Shown here: piece by piece, positions 42,615 to 51,551 of the stretch | Layout: each line of letters begins with the position of its first letter | Numbering within the stretch: position 1 is the first letter of the stretch | Assembly (NCBI GenBank): GCA_036011085.1 | Contig: DASCMS010000073.1 | Coordinates: 37,860-101,859, forward strand | Direction: 5' to 3' | Origin: UBA8231 sp036011085 | GTDB taxonomy: Bacteria > Latescibacterota > UBA2968 > UBA8231 | Length of the DNA stretch: 64,000 bases | Made by a program: the position numbers and the translations under genes | The notes under the pieces: model-generated | Seen by the model: the letters and a program-made list of their open reading frames with translations, nothing else | Database searches by the model: none | What the model was told of the DNA's origin: nothing

Positions 42615-43150
42615 GCCCGCCCGGCTACCTGTCGCCGATCTTCAGTACCTTGACGCCAGTCGCAGTGCCTTCCTCGTAGAACTCGGCGTCGACGAAACCG
42701 ATGGCATTCGGCGTCGCTGCCACAAACGTTGGCATATTCCGGCAGAGCGAATTCGCCTACATGAGGCGACAGCATACCCTGTGACGAGATGTTCAACTGC
42801 GCCAGGATTCGCGTCTGCGACACCTCGATGACGTACTTGCGGAAGCCGGGAAAGGTGTCAGATCCGGCGGAACCGGCGTCGACCACCGTTGTTGCGCCAC
42901 GTGCCAGACAGGTCGGGTCCGGCTCCACGCCCAGATTTGAAACACCCGGAAAGACATGGACGTGCACGTCGATCAGGCCGGGTGTCACGTATCGGTCCGA
43001 TGCATCGATGACGTCCCGGGCGTCTGCTGCGGCGAGCCCTTCGCTCACAGCAGCCACCGCACCATTGCTGAAGGCCACGTCCCGTACCGCATGTATGCCC
43101 TGCGACGGATCGACGAGGGTCCCGCCCTTCAACATCAGATCGTATTTCAT
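42611..43150 (-). pseudogene. Amidohydrolase (dihydroorotase-like) gene truncated at a chimeric junction
   Basis: The first 145 codons encode the start of an amidohydrolase: MLKGGTLVDPSQG, VIDASDRYVTPGLIDVHVHVF with the metal-binding HVH, then GATTVVDAGSAG and LNISSQGMLSPHVGEFA. Family members run to about 380-400 residues, but here homology ends near 42735 where a PstS-like fragment in another frame begins. The residual frame ends in low-complexity Arg-rich codons at 42611. The product would lack most catalytic residues. It is probably a pseudogene formed by deletion or a joining error. Confidence 0.7.
42625..42735 (-). pseudogene. C-terminal fragment of a PstS-like phosphate-binding protein gene
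   Basis: In a frame different from the amidohydrolase, the minus strand reads MPTFVAATPNAIGFVDAEF, then VKVLKIGDR and a TAG at 42625-42627. The order (strand, PNAIGFV, KVLKI before the stop) is that of the C-terminus of PstS-like substrate-binding proteins. No upstream part of such a gene is present. It is fused directly to the 5' part of an amidohydrolase gene. Confidence 0.55.
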
Positions 43151-43174
43151 CTGCCGGTCTCCGTTCTGGTGAAA

Positions 43175-44575
43175 CTACACGTCCAGGTGATAGCGCTCGT
43201 CGCCCACTTCATCCTGCACGCGATGCAGTTCATCGGTCAGTTCGGCGCGCACCCTGCGTTGTGCATCATCATCGACGACACTGTTGATCTCGTACGGATC
43301 GGTTTTCAGATCGAACAGCTCCCACTCGGGCGGATGGGTCTGGTCGCCCGCGCCTTTCTGACCGCAACCGTCGTTGTAGAAGTAGATCAGCTTGTGGTCG
43401 TGGGTCCGAACGCCGTAATGGGCGTAGACGTTGTGTGCCCCGTCGCCGTGCATCCAGTAGCGGTAGTACATCGACTGCCTCCAGTCCGGCGGCGTCTCCC
43501 CATGCAACAGGGGCCGGAAGCTGCGTCCCTGGAATTCGTCCGGGATCGTCACTCCGGCCAGTTCGAGAAACAGCGACGCGAAATCGACGTTCAGCACGAA
43601 GTCGTCACAACTCGTTCCGGGCTTCACCTCGCGCGGCAGTCTCGCGATGAAGGGCATGCGCAACGATTCCTCATACATGAAGCGCTTGTCGAACCAGCCG
43701 TGATCGCCGAGAAAGAAGCCCTGATCTGACGTATAGATGACGAGGGTGTCATCCGCCAGACCTTCCTCCTCCAGATAGTCGAGCAGTCTCCCTACATTGT
43801 CATCCACCGAAGCGACGACACGCAGATAGTCCTTGATGTATCGCTGGTATCGCCAGCGCTTCTCGTCCTTCGACGACAGGCCGGCAGGGACTTCCTGCTT
43901 CAGGTCCTTCAGCTTCAGATCCTCCATGCGCATCCTTGCCGCCGCCGCCGCCGAGGAGCGGTTCTCGTAATCGTCGTAGAACGTCTCCGGCTCGAGGATC
44001 TCTTCATTCTCGTACATGTCAGCGTGCTTCTCGTCCGGTTCCCATTCCCGGTGCGGCGCCTTGTGGTGCACCATCATGGCGAAAGGCCTGCTTCTGTCGC
44101 GCTCCTTCAGCCACTGCAGCGACATATCCGTGACCAGATCGGTGACATACCCGCTCCACACCTTCTTCCCCGCTGAATCGATCAACTCCGGATCGTGGTA
44201 CAACCCCTGGCCCGGCAGGACTCTCCAGTCGTCAAAGCCTGTGGGCTCATGTTCCGGCCCCTGACCGAGGTGCCACTTGCCGAACAAGGCTGTCTGGTAG
44301 CCGGCCTCCTGCAGCAGCTTCGGATACGTCATCAGGCGGTTGTCCATGTGGGTGGCCAACGTCGTCACGCCGTTGACGTGGTTGTACGTGCCCGTCAGGA
44401 TAGCGGCTCGGCTCGGTGTGCAGATACCGTTGGTGCAGAAGCAGTTGTCGAAACGCATGCCCTCGTCGGCAATACGGTCCAGGTTCGGCGTGCGATTGAT
44501 CCGACTGCCGTAGCAGCTCATGGCGTGGGAGGCGTGGTCGTCGGTCATGATATAGAGGATGTTGGGACAGTCCAT
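43175..44575 (-). CDS. Type I sulfatase
   Basis: The 466-residue protein is an arylsulfatase-type enzyme. The core CTPSRAAILTG (Cys near residue 45) is the formylglycine-forming signature, MTDDHASHAM supplies metal ligands, GKWHLG the conserved Lys-His, and YTSDQGFFLGDHGWFDK the second metal site. No signal peptide is visible, so it may be cytosolic or have an unrecognised start. Typical targets are sulfated polysaccharides or choline sulfate. The ATG at 44575 follows AAAGGA by about 6 nt. A sulfatase-maturing enzyme is not in this window. Confidence 0.9.
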   Translation of the reverse strand: MDCPNILYIMTDDHASHAMSCYGSRINRTPNLDRIADEGMRFDNCFCTNGICTPSRAAILTGTYNHVNGVTTLATHMDNRLMTYPKLLQEAGYQTALFGKWHLGQGPEHEPTGFDDWRVLPGQGLYHDPELIDSAGKKVWSGYVTDLVTDMSLQWLKERDRSRPFAMMVHHKAPHREWEPDEKHADMYENEEILEPETFYDDYENRSSAAAAARMRMEDLKLKDLKQEVPAGLSSKDEKRWRYQRYIKDYLRVVASVDDNVGRLLDYLEEEGLADDTLVIYTSDQGFFLGDHGWFDKRFMYEESLRMPFIARLPREVKPGTSCDDFVLNVDFASLFLELAGVTIPDEFQGRSFRPLLHGETPPDWRQSMYYRYWMHGDGAHNVYAHYGVRTHDHKLIYFYNDGCGQKGAGDQTHPPEWELFDLKTDPYEINSVVDDDAQRRVRAELTDELHRVQDEVGDERYHLDV

Positions 44576-44686
44576 GAAGTCCTTTCCTGTGAGTGGCACA
44601 CCGGGGACACAAAAGGCCCTGTCCGGCGTGGCGGCAAGGTGCTACACTGGCTCTGAACCGGACTGCCTCGATCAGGATATGCGACA

Positions 44687-46015
44687 ATGACCCCGACTCT
44701 CATCAACGCCGAGGCCTGGGCGCCCCATGTGGATGCCGCCACGAGTAACCATGCGGAGGCTGGCTCTCGATGTTACGAATCCTGTGCCAATGGTTCGTTG
44801 TCGTGTTGCGGCGGCTGGCAGTTCGTCTACGACGGTGTGACTCCCGGCCATCACTATCGCCTGTCCTGGAGGGCCGAGACACGAGACCTGGCGCAGCCCC
44901 TGGACATGCTGGTGGGACATGTCTACTGGGGCACGGTCGAACCTGAATGCTTCGTGCCCGGTACGGCTGTGATCTGGGATTACGTTGAGGCCGACGTCGA
45001 CGGCGGTGTGCACGAGTTCTCGGGAGAATTCGCCGCACCTGAGAAGGCAACCACGGCCACTGTCCGCTGCACGCTGCGCTGGACGGCACGGGGTTCGGTG
45101 GTCTGGAGTGAACCCATGGTGCAGGATCTGGGCCCCCGACGGGCTCCGCCCCCGGTACGCGTCGCTGTGGTCACGGGATCCGAGGCATCCACCGAGGGAA
45201 CGCGACCTGACGTACAGCACTGCGTCGATCTCTATGCCGGGCTGGCGGAGAGGGCCTGCCGCGACGAGAACGCCCGGCTCGTCGCCCTGCCCGAGATTGC
45301 GCTGCAGTGGAACATCCCGGGCCATCCCTACGACCACGCCGTCGACGTACCCGGACCGGAAACCGACCGCTTCGCACAGATCGCCCGAGCCCACAGCGCG
45401 GTCATCGTCGTCGGCCTGCACGAGCGGACTGCCGGCGCCGTTTACAACAGTGCCGTCGTCATCGGCAGCGACGGGCAGATCGCGGGGGTGTACCGCAAGG
45501 TGCATCTGGCTTCCACCGAGGCCATGTCCGGCGTACTTCCCGGAGAGGGTTTCCCGGTGATGGACACGGGTGTGGGTCGCGTGGGCTGCATCATCTGCAT
45601 GGACAGCTCGGCAGCCGAATCAGCCCGCATGGTGGGCCTCAACGGGGCCGACTTCCTGGTGCTGCCGATCATGGGCGACCACCGCGCCAGTGTATGGAAG
45701 CCGGGATCTCCGAGGCTCGACGAAGACCGCTGGCGCTGCATCCAGCGCACACGTGCCATGGACAACCAGTTGTGTATGGTCGTGGCTCGCAACCGGGGGC
45801 TGGGCAGCTGCATCATTGACCGTAGCGGTGAGGTGCTGGCGTACAACGATGGCAGTCAGGATCTCATCGTCGCTGACGTGGCGCGGGAGGACGGCTATCG
45901 CAAGTGGAATGGCGGCTGCTTCCGTCAGGTCAACTGGCGCCAGCGCCGTCCCCACCTGTATGGCGCCCACACGCTGGGTGAACCGGAGGCGCTGCGTCAG
46001 TTACGGCTTGCCTGA
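44687..46015 (+). CDS. Carbon-nitrogen hydrolase (nitrilase superfamily) with N-terminal domain
   Basis: The 442-residue protein has a beta-rich N-terminal domain of about 155 residues resembling a carbohydrate-binding jelly roll, then a nitrilase-superfamily domain. The Glu-Lys-Cys triad is in LVALPEIAL, VYRKVHL and GCIICMDSS. Such enzymes hydrolyse amides or nitriles. The N-terminal addition may bind a glycan or a partner. It ends in a 15-bp overlap with the convergent PhyH gene. Confidence 0.82.
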   Translation: MTPTLINAEAWAPHVDAATSNHAEAGSRCYESCANGSLSCCGGWQFVYDGVTPGHHYRLSWRAETRDLAQPLDMLVGHVYWGTVEPECFVPGTAVIWDYVEADVDGGVHEFSGEFAAPEKATTATVRCTLRWTARGSVVWSEPMVQDLGPRRAPPPVRVAVVTGSEASTEGTRPDVQHCVDLYAGLAERACRDENARLVALPEIALQWNIPGHPYDHAVDVPGPETDRFAQIARAHSAVIVVGLHERTAGAVYNSAVVIGSDGQIAGVYRKVHLASTEAMSGVLPGEGFPVMDTGVGRVGCIICMDSSAAESARMVGLNGADFLVLPIMGDHRASVWKPGSPRLDEDRWRCIQRTRAMDNQLCMVVARNRGLGSCIIDRSGEVLAYNDGSQDLIVADVAREDGYRKWNGGCFRQVNWRQRRPHLYGAHTLGEPEALRQLRLA

Positions 46016-46903
46016 CCCCCAGCGCTGTAGTCGCAGCCCCGCCGCGTCACGCGCCATATCGTCAGGTCGGTTCGGCAGATCTAGGTCGACGGCTCGCGTG
46101 TTCGGGCAGCGAAAGAAGGGCTGGATGTGGGCCGGCAGCCCGGCAACCTGCGCCGGGTCACGCTCCGCCACAGCGTCGACCGGTCCCGCCCAGGCCGGCC
46201 GGTAGGCGATGGCATACAGGCGCCGGGAATGATCACTGTGATTCGGGTAATTCCCGTGGAACACCTTCTGGTTGATGATCACCGCCGAGCCGGCGTCGCA
46301 GGTGACCATACGTTCGTCGGGATGGCTGAGGTACCGGTGGTAGGGATTGGCGTCACGGTGCATCGACAGGTGCGAGCGCCGGATCACCTTGAAAGGTGAC
46401 CGTTCCGGCGTCAGATCGTCGAGATAGTAGAGGACGCGGACCAGCACGGGCGAGCTGGCCTGCAGGCCGAAGATCTTCGAGCCGTAGGGTTGGGCATCGG
46501 TGTGGATGGCGATACCCGGGTGACCCGGGTCAGACACAGCATACGCGCATGACGTGCACAACAGCTCGTCGTCGAACAAGGCCTGCAGGAACTCGACGAC
46601 CGGCCGGTTGGCGATCGCGTCGATCGCCACCGGTGAATCCGTCCACTGCACATCGGCACAGCCGTGCTGATGCTGGCTGTAGTCGACCGCCTTCGTCGGC
46701 AGGCCGCCGAGCTCGTCGCGAATCGACGCCAGTTGATCCCCGGACAGTACATCGGGCAGCAGCACGAAGCCGTCCAGCTCGATGGACCGGACCCGCTCGC
46801 CATGGGAGAGGCTGGCCCAGTCCGTCTCATCCCGTAGCGCGGCGGCAAGGTCTTCGCGCTGGTTGGTGAAGGACGTGTCCATGATCGCTCGGCAATCAGG
46901 CAT
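46001..46903 (-). CDS. PhyH-like Fe(II)/2-oxoglutarate oxygenase
   Basis: The 300-residue protein has the PhyH outline: ELDGFVLLPDVLSGDQLASI, then the metal motif AIHTDAQPYG with the canonical H-x-D, a second-shell VIRRSHLSMHRD, and distal IINQKVFHGNYPNHSDHSRRLYAIAYRP with the second His and 2-oxoglutarate-binding Arg. It is probably an active oxygenase; the substrate is unknown. ATG at 46903 or 46882 could start it. Confidence 0.85.
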   Translation of the reverse strand: MPDCRAIMDTSFTNQREDLAAALRDETDWASLSHGERVRSIELDGFVLLPDVLSGDQLASIRDELGGLPTKAVDYSQHQHGCADVQWTDSPVAIDAIANRPVVEFLQALFDDELLCTSCAYAVSDPGHPGIAIHTDAQPYGSKIFGLQASSPVLVRVLYYLDDLTPERSPFKVIRRSHLSMHRDANPYHRYLSHPDERMVTCDAGSAVIINQKVFHGNYPNHSDHSRRLYAIAYRPAWAGPVDAVAERDPAQVAGLPAHIQPFFRCPNTRAVDLDLPNRPDDMARDAAGLRLQRWGSGKP

Positions 46904-47007
46904 GTGAGGTACGCCCCGTCAAGCGATGGCTGACTGGCCCTGCGAGAGTGTTGCCTCCATAATAGATCCACTCATCGACAACAGAGGTCTCCCATCTGGC
47001 AGGTGAT

Positions 47008-48729
47008 ATGAAAGCTCGGCTCTCGGCGGTACTCCTGGTGCCCTTCTTCCTTCTGAGCAGTATCTCTCCCTCCGACGCTTCGGAAGGCATCGTCGCCATC
47101 CATCTGCTGGGAAAGACAACCGACTCCCTGCTGGTTGAGCTTGGGGACAACATCCCGGCGCTGGCCGAGCAGGGCATCGATCTCATCTTCCTCGAGGTCG
47201 ACTACAGCTTCGACTTCCAGTCACACCCGGAATTGCGCCAGGGGGACCGCTACATCACTCGCGCGGGGGCACAACGCCTCGCCGAGATCTGCCGCACTCA
47301 CGATATCCGCCTGATCCCCGAGTTTCAGTCCCTGGGACATCAGTCCTGGGCGGCCCAGACCTTCCCCCTGTTGACCGTCTATCCGGAACTCGACCTCACA
47401 CCCGGAGCGTTTCCTGAAAATGAGGGCATCTACTGTCGGGAGTGGGACCCCACCAATCCCCGCGTCAACCAGATCGTCTTTCCCCTGATCGACGAAATCG
47501 TCGAAGCCTTCGATGCCGACGGCATTCATGTCGGCATGGACGAGATCTTCCTGCTGGATTCCGAGCACGCGCCGAATACGAAGGACAAGGATCCCGCCGA
47601 GCTCTTCGCCCAGGTGGTGAACGAGTTCCACGATCACTTTGTCAAAGACGGGGGACTGGAGATGTTCCTGTGGGGCGACCGCCTCATCGATGGCACCCTC
47701 TACCCGCACGGTGAGTACGAGTCCTCCCTCAACGGCACGGCCGCTGCCGTCGACATGATCCCCACCGACATCGTCATCTGTGACTGGCACTACGAGCCGC
47801 TGGAGACCTACTCCTCCATCCCGATGTTTCTCGACAAGGGATTCCGCGTGCTGCCCAGCAGCTGGCGCAAGACCGACGCAGTAGAGGCCCTGGTCAAGTA
47901 TTCGTACAGCCTCGAGCATCCGAATATGATGGGGCACCTGCTGACGACGTGGGGCAATCTCGATCCGGAGCGCATGCTCGAATACCCGCCACTGCTGTCC
48001 GCTGTGCGGACGATCGAGGAAGGCCTCTTCTTCGATGTCTCCTTCCACGTCCAGTCGGTGTCGGCAGACGGCAGGATCACCATCGCGATGGCCGCTCGTG
48101 GCCAGGGGTTGGAGATCCGTTTCACCGATGACGGCACGTTGCCCGACAGGCGATCGACACGCTATGAAAACCCGGTTGCCATCGACGAAAGCACCGTGCT
48201 CAAAGCGATCTCCTATCGCGATGGCGTGCCTGCCTCCGCTGTGAGCGAGAGGCGTCTCGTAGTGCACAAAGCGACGGGCAGGGCTATCTCACTGGCAACG
48301 CCGGCGAGCCCGCAATATCCTGCCGAGAACGGCGCTGCCGCCCTGGTCAACGGCTCGACAGGATCCGCCTCCTACGCCGACGGCCAGTGGGTCGGCGCCG
48401 AGGGTACGGATCTGGAGGCACTGATCGACCTGGGTGGAGAAACCGTCGTCTCGAGGGTAGCGGTCACTTCGATGAACAACTGGCCGAACTGGGTCCATCA
48501 CAGTCGCCGCGTCGAGGTTTCCGGTTCGACGGATGGGGATGATTTCACCAGACTGGGCGAGATCGGCGACATCGAATCGGATGAACCAAGTGTCTCTCTG
48601 GCCATCATCTTCGACCCGGTCACCACGCGGTATCTCAGGGTCGTGATCTACAATCAGCTGATTCCAGAGGGCTACAGCGGAGCCGGCGAACCGGCCTGGT
48701 TGTTCGTTGACGAGATCGTCGTCGAGTGA
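47008..48729 (+). CDS. Secreted GH20-like hydrolase with C-terminal discoidin-type domain
   Basis: The 573-residue protein has a signal peptide (cleavage near SDA-SE). A TIM-barrel domain follows with IHVGMDEIF near residue 180, matching the Asp-Glu catalytic pair of family 20 hexosaminidases, plus MFLWGDR and LTTWGN. Then comes a short HEX-C-like stretch (IRFTDDGTLPD), then an F5/8 type C (discoidin) module with ASYADGQWVGAEGTDLEALIDLG. It likely releases terminal N-acetylhexosamines or related sugars outside the cell. The ATG follows AGGTGAT. Confidence 0.82.
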   Translation: MKARLSAVLLVPFFLLSSISPSDASEGIVAIHLLGKTTDSLLVELGDNIPALAEQGIDLIFLEVDYSFDFQSHPELRQGDRYITRAGAQRLAEICRTHDIRLIPEFQSLGHQSWAAQTFPLLTVYPELDLTPGAFPENEGIYCREWDPTNPRVNQIVFPLIDEIVEAFDADGIHVGMDEIFLLDSEHAPNTKDKDPAELFAQVVNEFHDHFVKDGGLEMFLWGDRLIDGTLYPHGEYESSLNGTAAAVDMIPTDIVICDWHYEPLETYSSIPMFLDKGFRVLPSSWRKTDAVEALVKYSYSLEHPNMMGHLLTTWGNLDPERMLEYPPLLSAVRTIEEGLFFDVSFHVQSVSADGRITIAMAARGQGLEIRFTDDGTLPDRRSTRYENPVAIDESTVLKAISYRDGVPASAVSERRLVVHKATGRAISLATPASPQYPAENGAAALVNGSTGSASYADGQWVGAEGTDLEALIDLGGETVVSRVAVTSMNNWPNWVHHSRRVEVSGSTDGDDFTRLGEIGDIESDEPSVSLAIIFDPVTTRYLRVVIYNQLIPEGYSGAGEPAWLFVDEIVVE

Positions 48730-48754
48730 CGTACCGGAGTTCTGTTGCCGGGAC

Positions 48755-49387
48755 TCAGTAGGCAACCGCCAGCAGACGACTGTACTCCTCGGTACGCGAG
48801 TCCCCCTCCACGCTGATACGCAGCAGGTAGGTCCCGGGAGCCACCCTGGCGCCGCTGTCGTCGTTGCCGTCCCAGCTTATGAGGTAGCGCCCGGCGACAG
48901 CGTCGGCCAACTCCAGCGATCGCAAGGCACGTCCCGACAGGTCATATACCAGGGCCGTCACCGGTCTTGGCGTCAGCAGCTTCAACAGGTCGAACTCCAT
49001 GTCGAGACGATCGTGCACGCCATCATCGTTCGGCGTCAGCACGGAGGTGGACAGGCTGACGTTGGCCAGCAGATCCGCGGTCTGCGGCAGAGAGACTGAC
49101 ACGGTCTCGCTGCTGACGATGTCGCTGGCGTCGCCGGCGTCCACGCGCTGGCGCACGTCCCCAAGGCTCGTGTTCCCCAGAAACAGATTGAAGCGTGTCT
49201 GATTGCGGTAGATCGTCGAGCGGAAAGAGACCTGCACGAGATCCTCCGACTCGAGCATCTCCGGCAGGGTGACGACAAACCCATCGTGGCGGACCACATC
49301 CAGCTCATAGTGTGCGAGGGCGTTCTCGGCGACACGGCGCAGGCGACGCACCCGGCCCCGGGCGGTCAGCTGGTCAAATGGCAACAT
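48755..49387 (-). pseudogene. C-terminal part of a secreted FlgD-like-tail protein gene
   Basis: The frame encodes 210 residues that look like the end of a large exported protein: a beta-sandwich (FVVTLPEMLESEDLVQVSFRS), a DAGDASDIV linker, then LTPNDDGVHDRLDM and a FlgD-like Ig domain ending RRLISWDGNDDSGARVAPGTYLLRI in style. No signal peptide or large N-terminal part is present, and the ATG at 49387 is only the first in frame after the neighbouring RraA-like gene. It is probably a 5'-truncated remnant, a C-terminal cell-surface sorting domain left behind. Confidence 0.55.
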
Positions 49388-49424
49388 GGTCAGGGATCGC
49401 CCCGCAGCACTCGGTACCGGACCA

Positions 49425-50174
49425 CTACTTCTTCTTACTCCTGCTTTCCTTGCCCTTTCCATAGGGCTGCCCGGAAAAGATGGCCCGGACTTCGGCGGCG
49501 GATTTGGCTTTCGCCAGCTTGCCCATCCGCTCCTCTTCTTCGTCGCGCAGCTTGTACAGATTGTCCACGACCTGCTGCAGCCGGTCTGCCGGAAACTTGC
49601 AGGCGCCGTTCTCGTCCATGTGCACGATTTCGCCAGGGGCCACGTCCATACCGGCAACGTGCACGGGCGCATTCACGGCGTACACATCCTGGCCGCCGTG
49701 ACCGGGGCAGACGCCGCTGAGCAGGTACTGAAACTTCATGGACCGGATCTCGTCGATGTCGCGAGACGGTCCGTTCGACACGGCGCCGAGGCATCCCATC
49801 GCTTTCATCGCCGTCGTCATGTTGCCGCCGGACAGGCCGATCTTGCCGGCCAGTTCGGGCGGGAACTTCTGCTGAAAACAGAAGATCGTCGGCTTCGGCG
49901 ACGCGTCCATCGCGTCGTACACGTCCATGTTGCTCAGGCGTTTGTACGTCGTGTCTTCCGGTCCGTACACGGCGGTTACCGCGTACCCGGCCAGGGCGCC
50001 CAGTTCGGGGTACATACAGCGCAGGCTGTGGTCGGTGTACCAGTTCTCGGACAAGGGATGGTAGAGCCCGAGACACAGCGGATGTGATGGATAGGTGGCG
50101 ACCACGTTGGTCACCGACGGCGTATCGAACTGACGGATCTCTTCCAGAAGCTTCCGCTGCTTGCTCTTGCCCAT
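49425..50174 (-). CDS. RraA family protein
   Basis: The 249-residue protein has the RraA/demethylmenaquinone-methyltransferase-like fold: LGAVSNGPSRDIDEIRSMKFQYLLSGVCPGHG, with the conserved Arg-Asp, and VAPGEIVHMDENGACKFPAD near residue 180. Members include RNase E regulators and HMG/CHA aldolases; with an aldolase-like pattern and dehydrogenases nearby, an aldolase-type activity is at least as likely as RNase regulation. The C-terminus is Lys-rich. ATG at 50174 follows AGAGGAAA. The cupin gene upstream is 12 bp away. Confidence 0.8.
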   Translation of the reverse strand: MGKSKQRKLLEEIRQFDTPSVTNVVATYPSHPLCLGLYHPLSENWYTDHSLRCMYPELGALAGYAVTAVYGPEDTTYKRLSNMDVYDAMDASPKPTIFCFQQKFPPELAGKIGLSGGNMTTAMKAMGCLGAVSNGPSRDIDEIRSMKFQYLLSGVCPGHGGQDVYAVNAPVHVAGMDVAPGEIVHMDENGACKFPADRLQQVVDNLYKLRDEEEERMGKLAKAKSAAEVRAIFSGQPYGKGKESRSKKK

Positions 50175-50186
50175 CTCTGTTTCCTC

Positions 50187-50567
50187 TCAGGTAGCGCTGC
50201 CCGGCGGATCGTTCCTCTCGACGACCGTGATCTGATCGGGTTGATTGGGTACGACACAGAGGAACTCGAAGCGCTGGTCCCCGTCGACACTGTAGGAGTG
50301 TGGCACATGGGCCGGAATGTGAACCGAATCTCCCGCTGCGACCTGTACTGTCTCGTCCCCGATACGTATCGTCGCCTTGCCTGTGAGCACGTACTGGCCG
50401 TGCTCCACTGTGTTGGTGTGGTACGGCATGCCGCCGCCCGGCTCCATGACGAAGCGCCGGATGGCGAAGTGTGGCGACAGGTCGTCACCGATCAACACCT
50501 GCCTGGCCGTCGCCGTGCCACCGGGGACGGTATCCAGAGCGATATTCTCAGGTCTGCGAACCGTCAT
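50187..50567 (-). CDS. Cupin-domain protein
   Basis: The 126-residue protein is a single cupin barrel with motif 1 in PGGGMPYHTNTVEHGQYVLTGKA (metal-binding His and Glu) and motif 2 in AGDSVHIPAHVPHSYSV. Such small cupins act as isomerases, dioxygenases or sugar-binding sensors. It overlaps the aldo-keto reductase stop by 4 bp and precedes the RraA-like gene, so the three form one unit, perhaps for uptake and breakdown of a small acid or sugar. Confidence 0.85.
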   Translation of the reverse strand: MTVRRPENIALDTVPGGTATARQVLIGDDLSPHFAIRRFVMEPGGGMPYHTNTVEHGQYVLTGKATIRIGDETVQVAAGDSVHIPAHVPHSYSVDGDQRFEFLCVVPNQPDQITVVERNDPPGSAT

Positions 50568-51535
50568 CCTTCGATCTCCTGCGAGTAGCTGCGGCTGGCC
50601 GCGTCGAGGGTAGCCAGGGACTCAGCCGGGAGCTCGAATCGCACGCCGTCGATCATCTCGTCTACATGGTCTGGCGACTCTGCCCCGCCAAGGACGACAC
50701 TCACAGCGCTCTGCGCCAGCACCCAGGCGACACACACGGCTCCGCGCGACGTACTCAGCTCAGCTGCCACGGCGTCCACTGCCTCGAGCAGTCCCACCAG
50801 GAGCGATCTTGCATCGAGCCGGCGCCCGGGCGCCAGGTCGCCGCGATCCATCGGGCTGAAGGCGAGCAGACCCAGCCCTGATGACTGGAGCACGGGGAAC
50901 ATGTCGTTCTCCAGTTGGCGGGTGCGCGATCGGCCATCATCGGTGAGAGCTGCGCCGGCGATCGTGTAGTAGTCCTCCACGCCCATCGGCGGTGTCAGGC
51001 CTTCGTCGCCGGCGATGTGACAGAGTTCTTCGACCTGAGCGGCGCTGTGATTCGACACCCCCCAGTGCCGGATCCGGCCGCTGTCGAGCAGACGTTGCAT
51101 GGCCTCACACAGTGCCGCCATCGGCGTCACTCGATCCGGTGAGTGCAGCAGATACAGATCGATGACGTCGGTATCGAGTCGGGCACGACTGCCGTCGAGT
51201 TGTTCGCTCAGATAGGCCTCCGTGAAAGGCCTGTGGATCCCGGGTGTGCCATCGGCGGCCGGAGGGTCTGACGGAGACACCTTCGTACAGATCACGACGT
51301 CGTCGCGGCGCCCGCGCAGGGCGGCGCCGAGCAGGCGCTCGGAGCCGCCCCAGCCATAGGCGTTGGACGAGTCGAAGAACCGCACGCCGCGGTCGAGGCT
51401 GTGGTGCAGTACGGCCGTCGCGCGACGGTCGCTCGGGTCGCGCTGCAGCGTGCGGAAGGCGGTCCCCTGACACAGGCGCGTCACCTGTGGGCCGTCCCGG
51501 CCGAAGCGGGTGCTGGGCAACTCGGTCGGCGTCAT
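50564..51535 (-). CDS. Aldo/keto reductase
   Basis: The 323-residue TIM-barrel reductase has the AKR tetrad: Asp and Tyr in FFDSSNAYGWGGSE, Lys in VICTKVS and His in LYLLHSPD. NADPH-binding residues are expected near VLGGAESPDHVDEM. The likely role is NAD(P)H-linked reduction of an aldehyde or keto sugar. The ATG at 51535 is chosen because upstream extension crosses into the FliG-MotA gene. It is the first gene of the unit with the cupin and RraA-like genes. Confidence 0.88.
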   Translation of the reverse strand: MTPTELPSTRFGRDGPQVTRLCQGTAFRTLQRDPSDRRATAVLHHSLDRGVRFFDSSNAYGWGGSERLLGAALRGRRDDVVICTKVSPSDPPAADGTPGIHRPFTEAYLSEQLDGSRARLDTDVIDLYLLHSPDRVTPMAALCEAMQRLLDSGRIRHWGVSNHSAAQVEELCHIAGDEGLTPPMGVEDYYTIAGAALTDDGRSRTRQLENDMFPVLQSSGLGLLAFSPMDRGDLAPGRRLDARSLLVGLLEAVDAVAAELSTSRGAVCVAWVLAQSAVSVVLGGAESPDHVDEMIDGVRFELPAESLATLDAASRSYSQEIEG

Positions 51536-51551
51536 GGGCTGTGGAGCGGCC

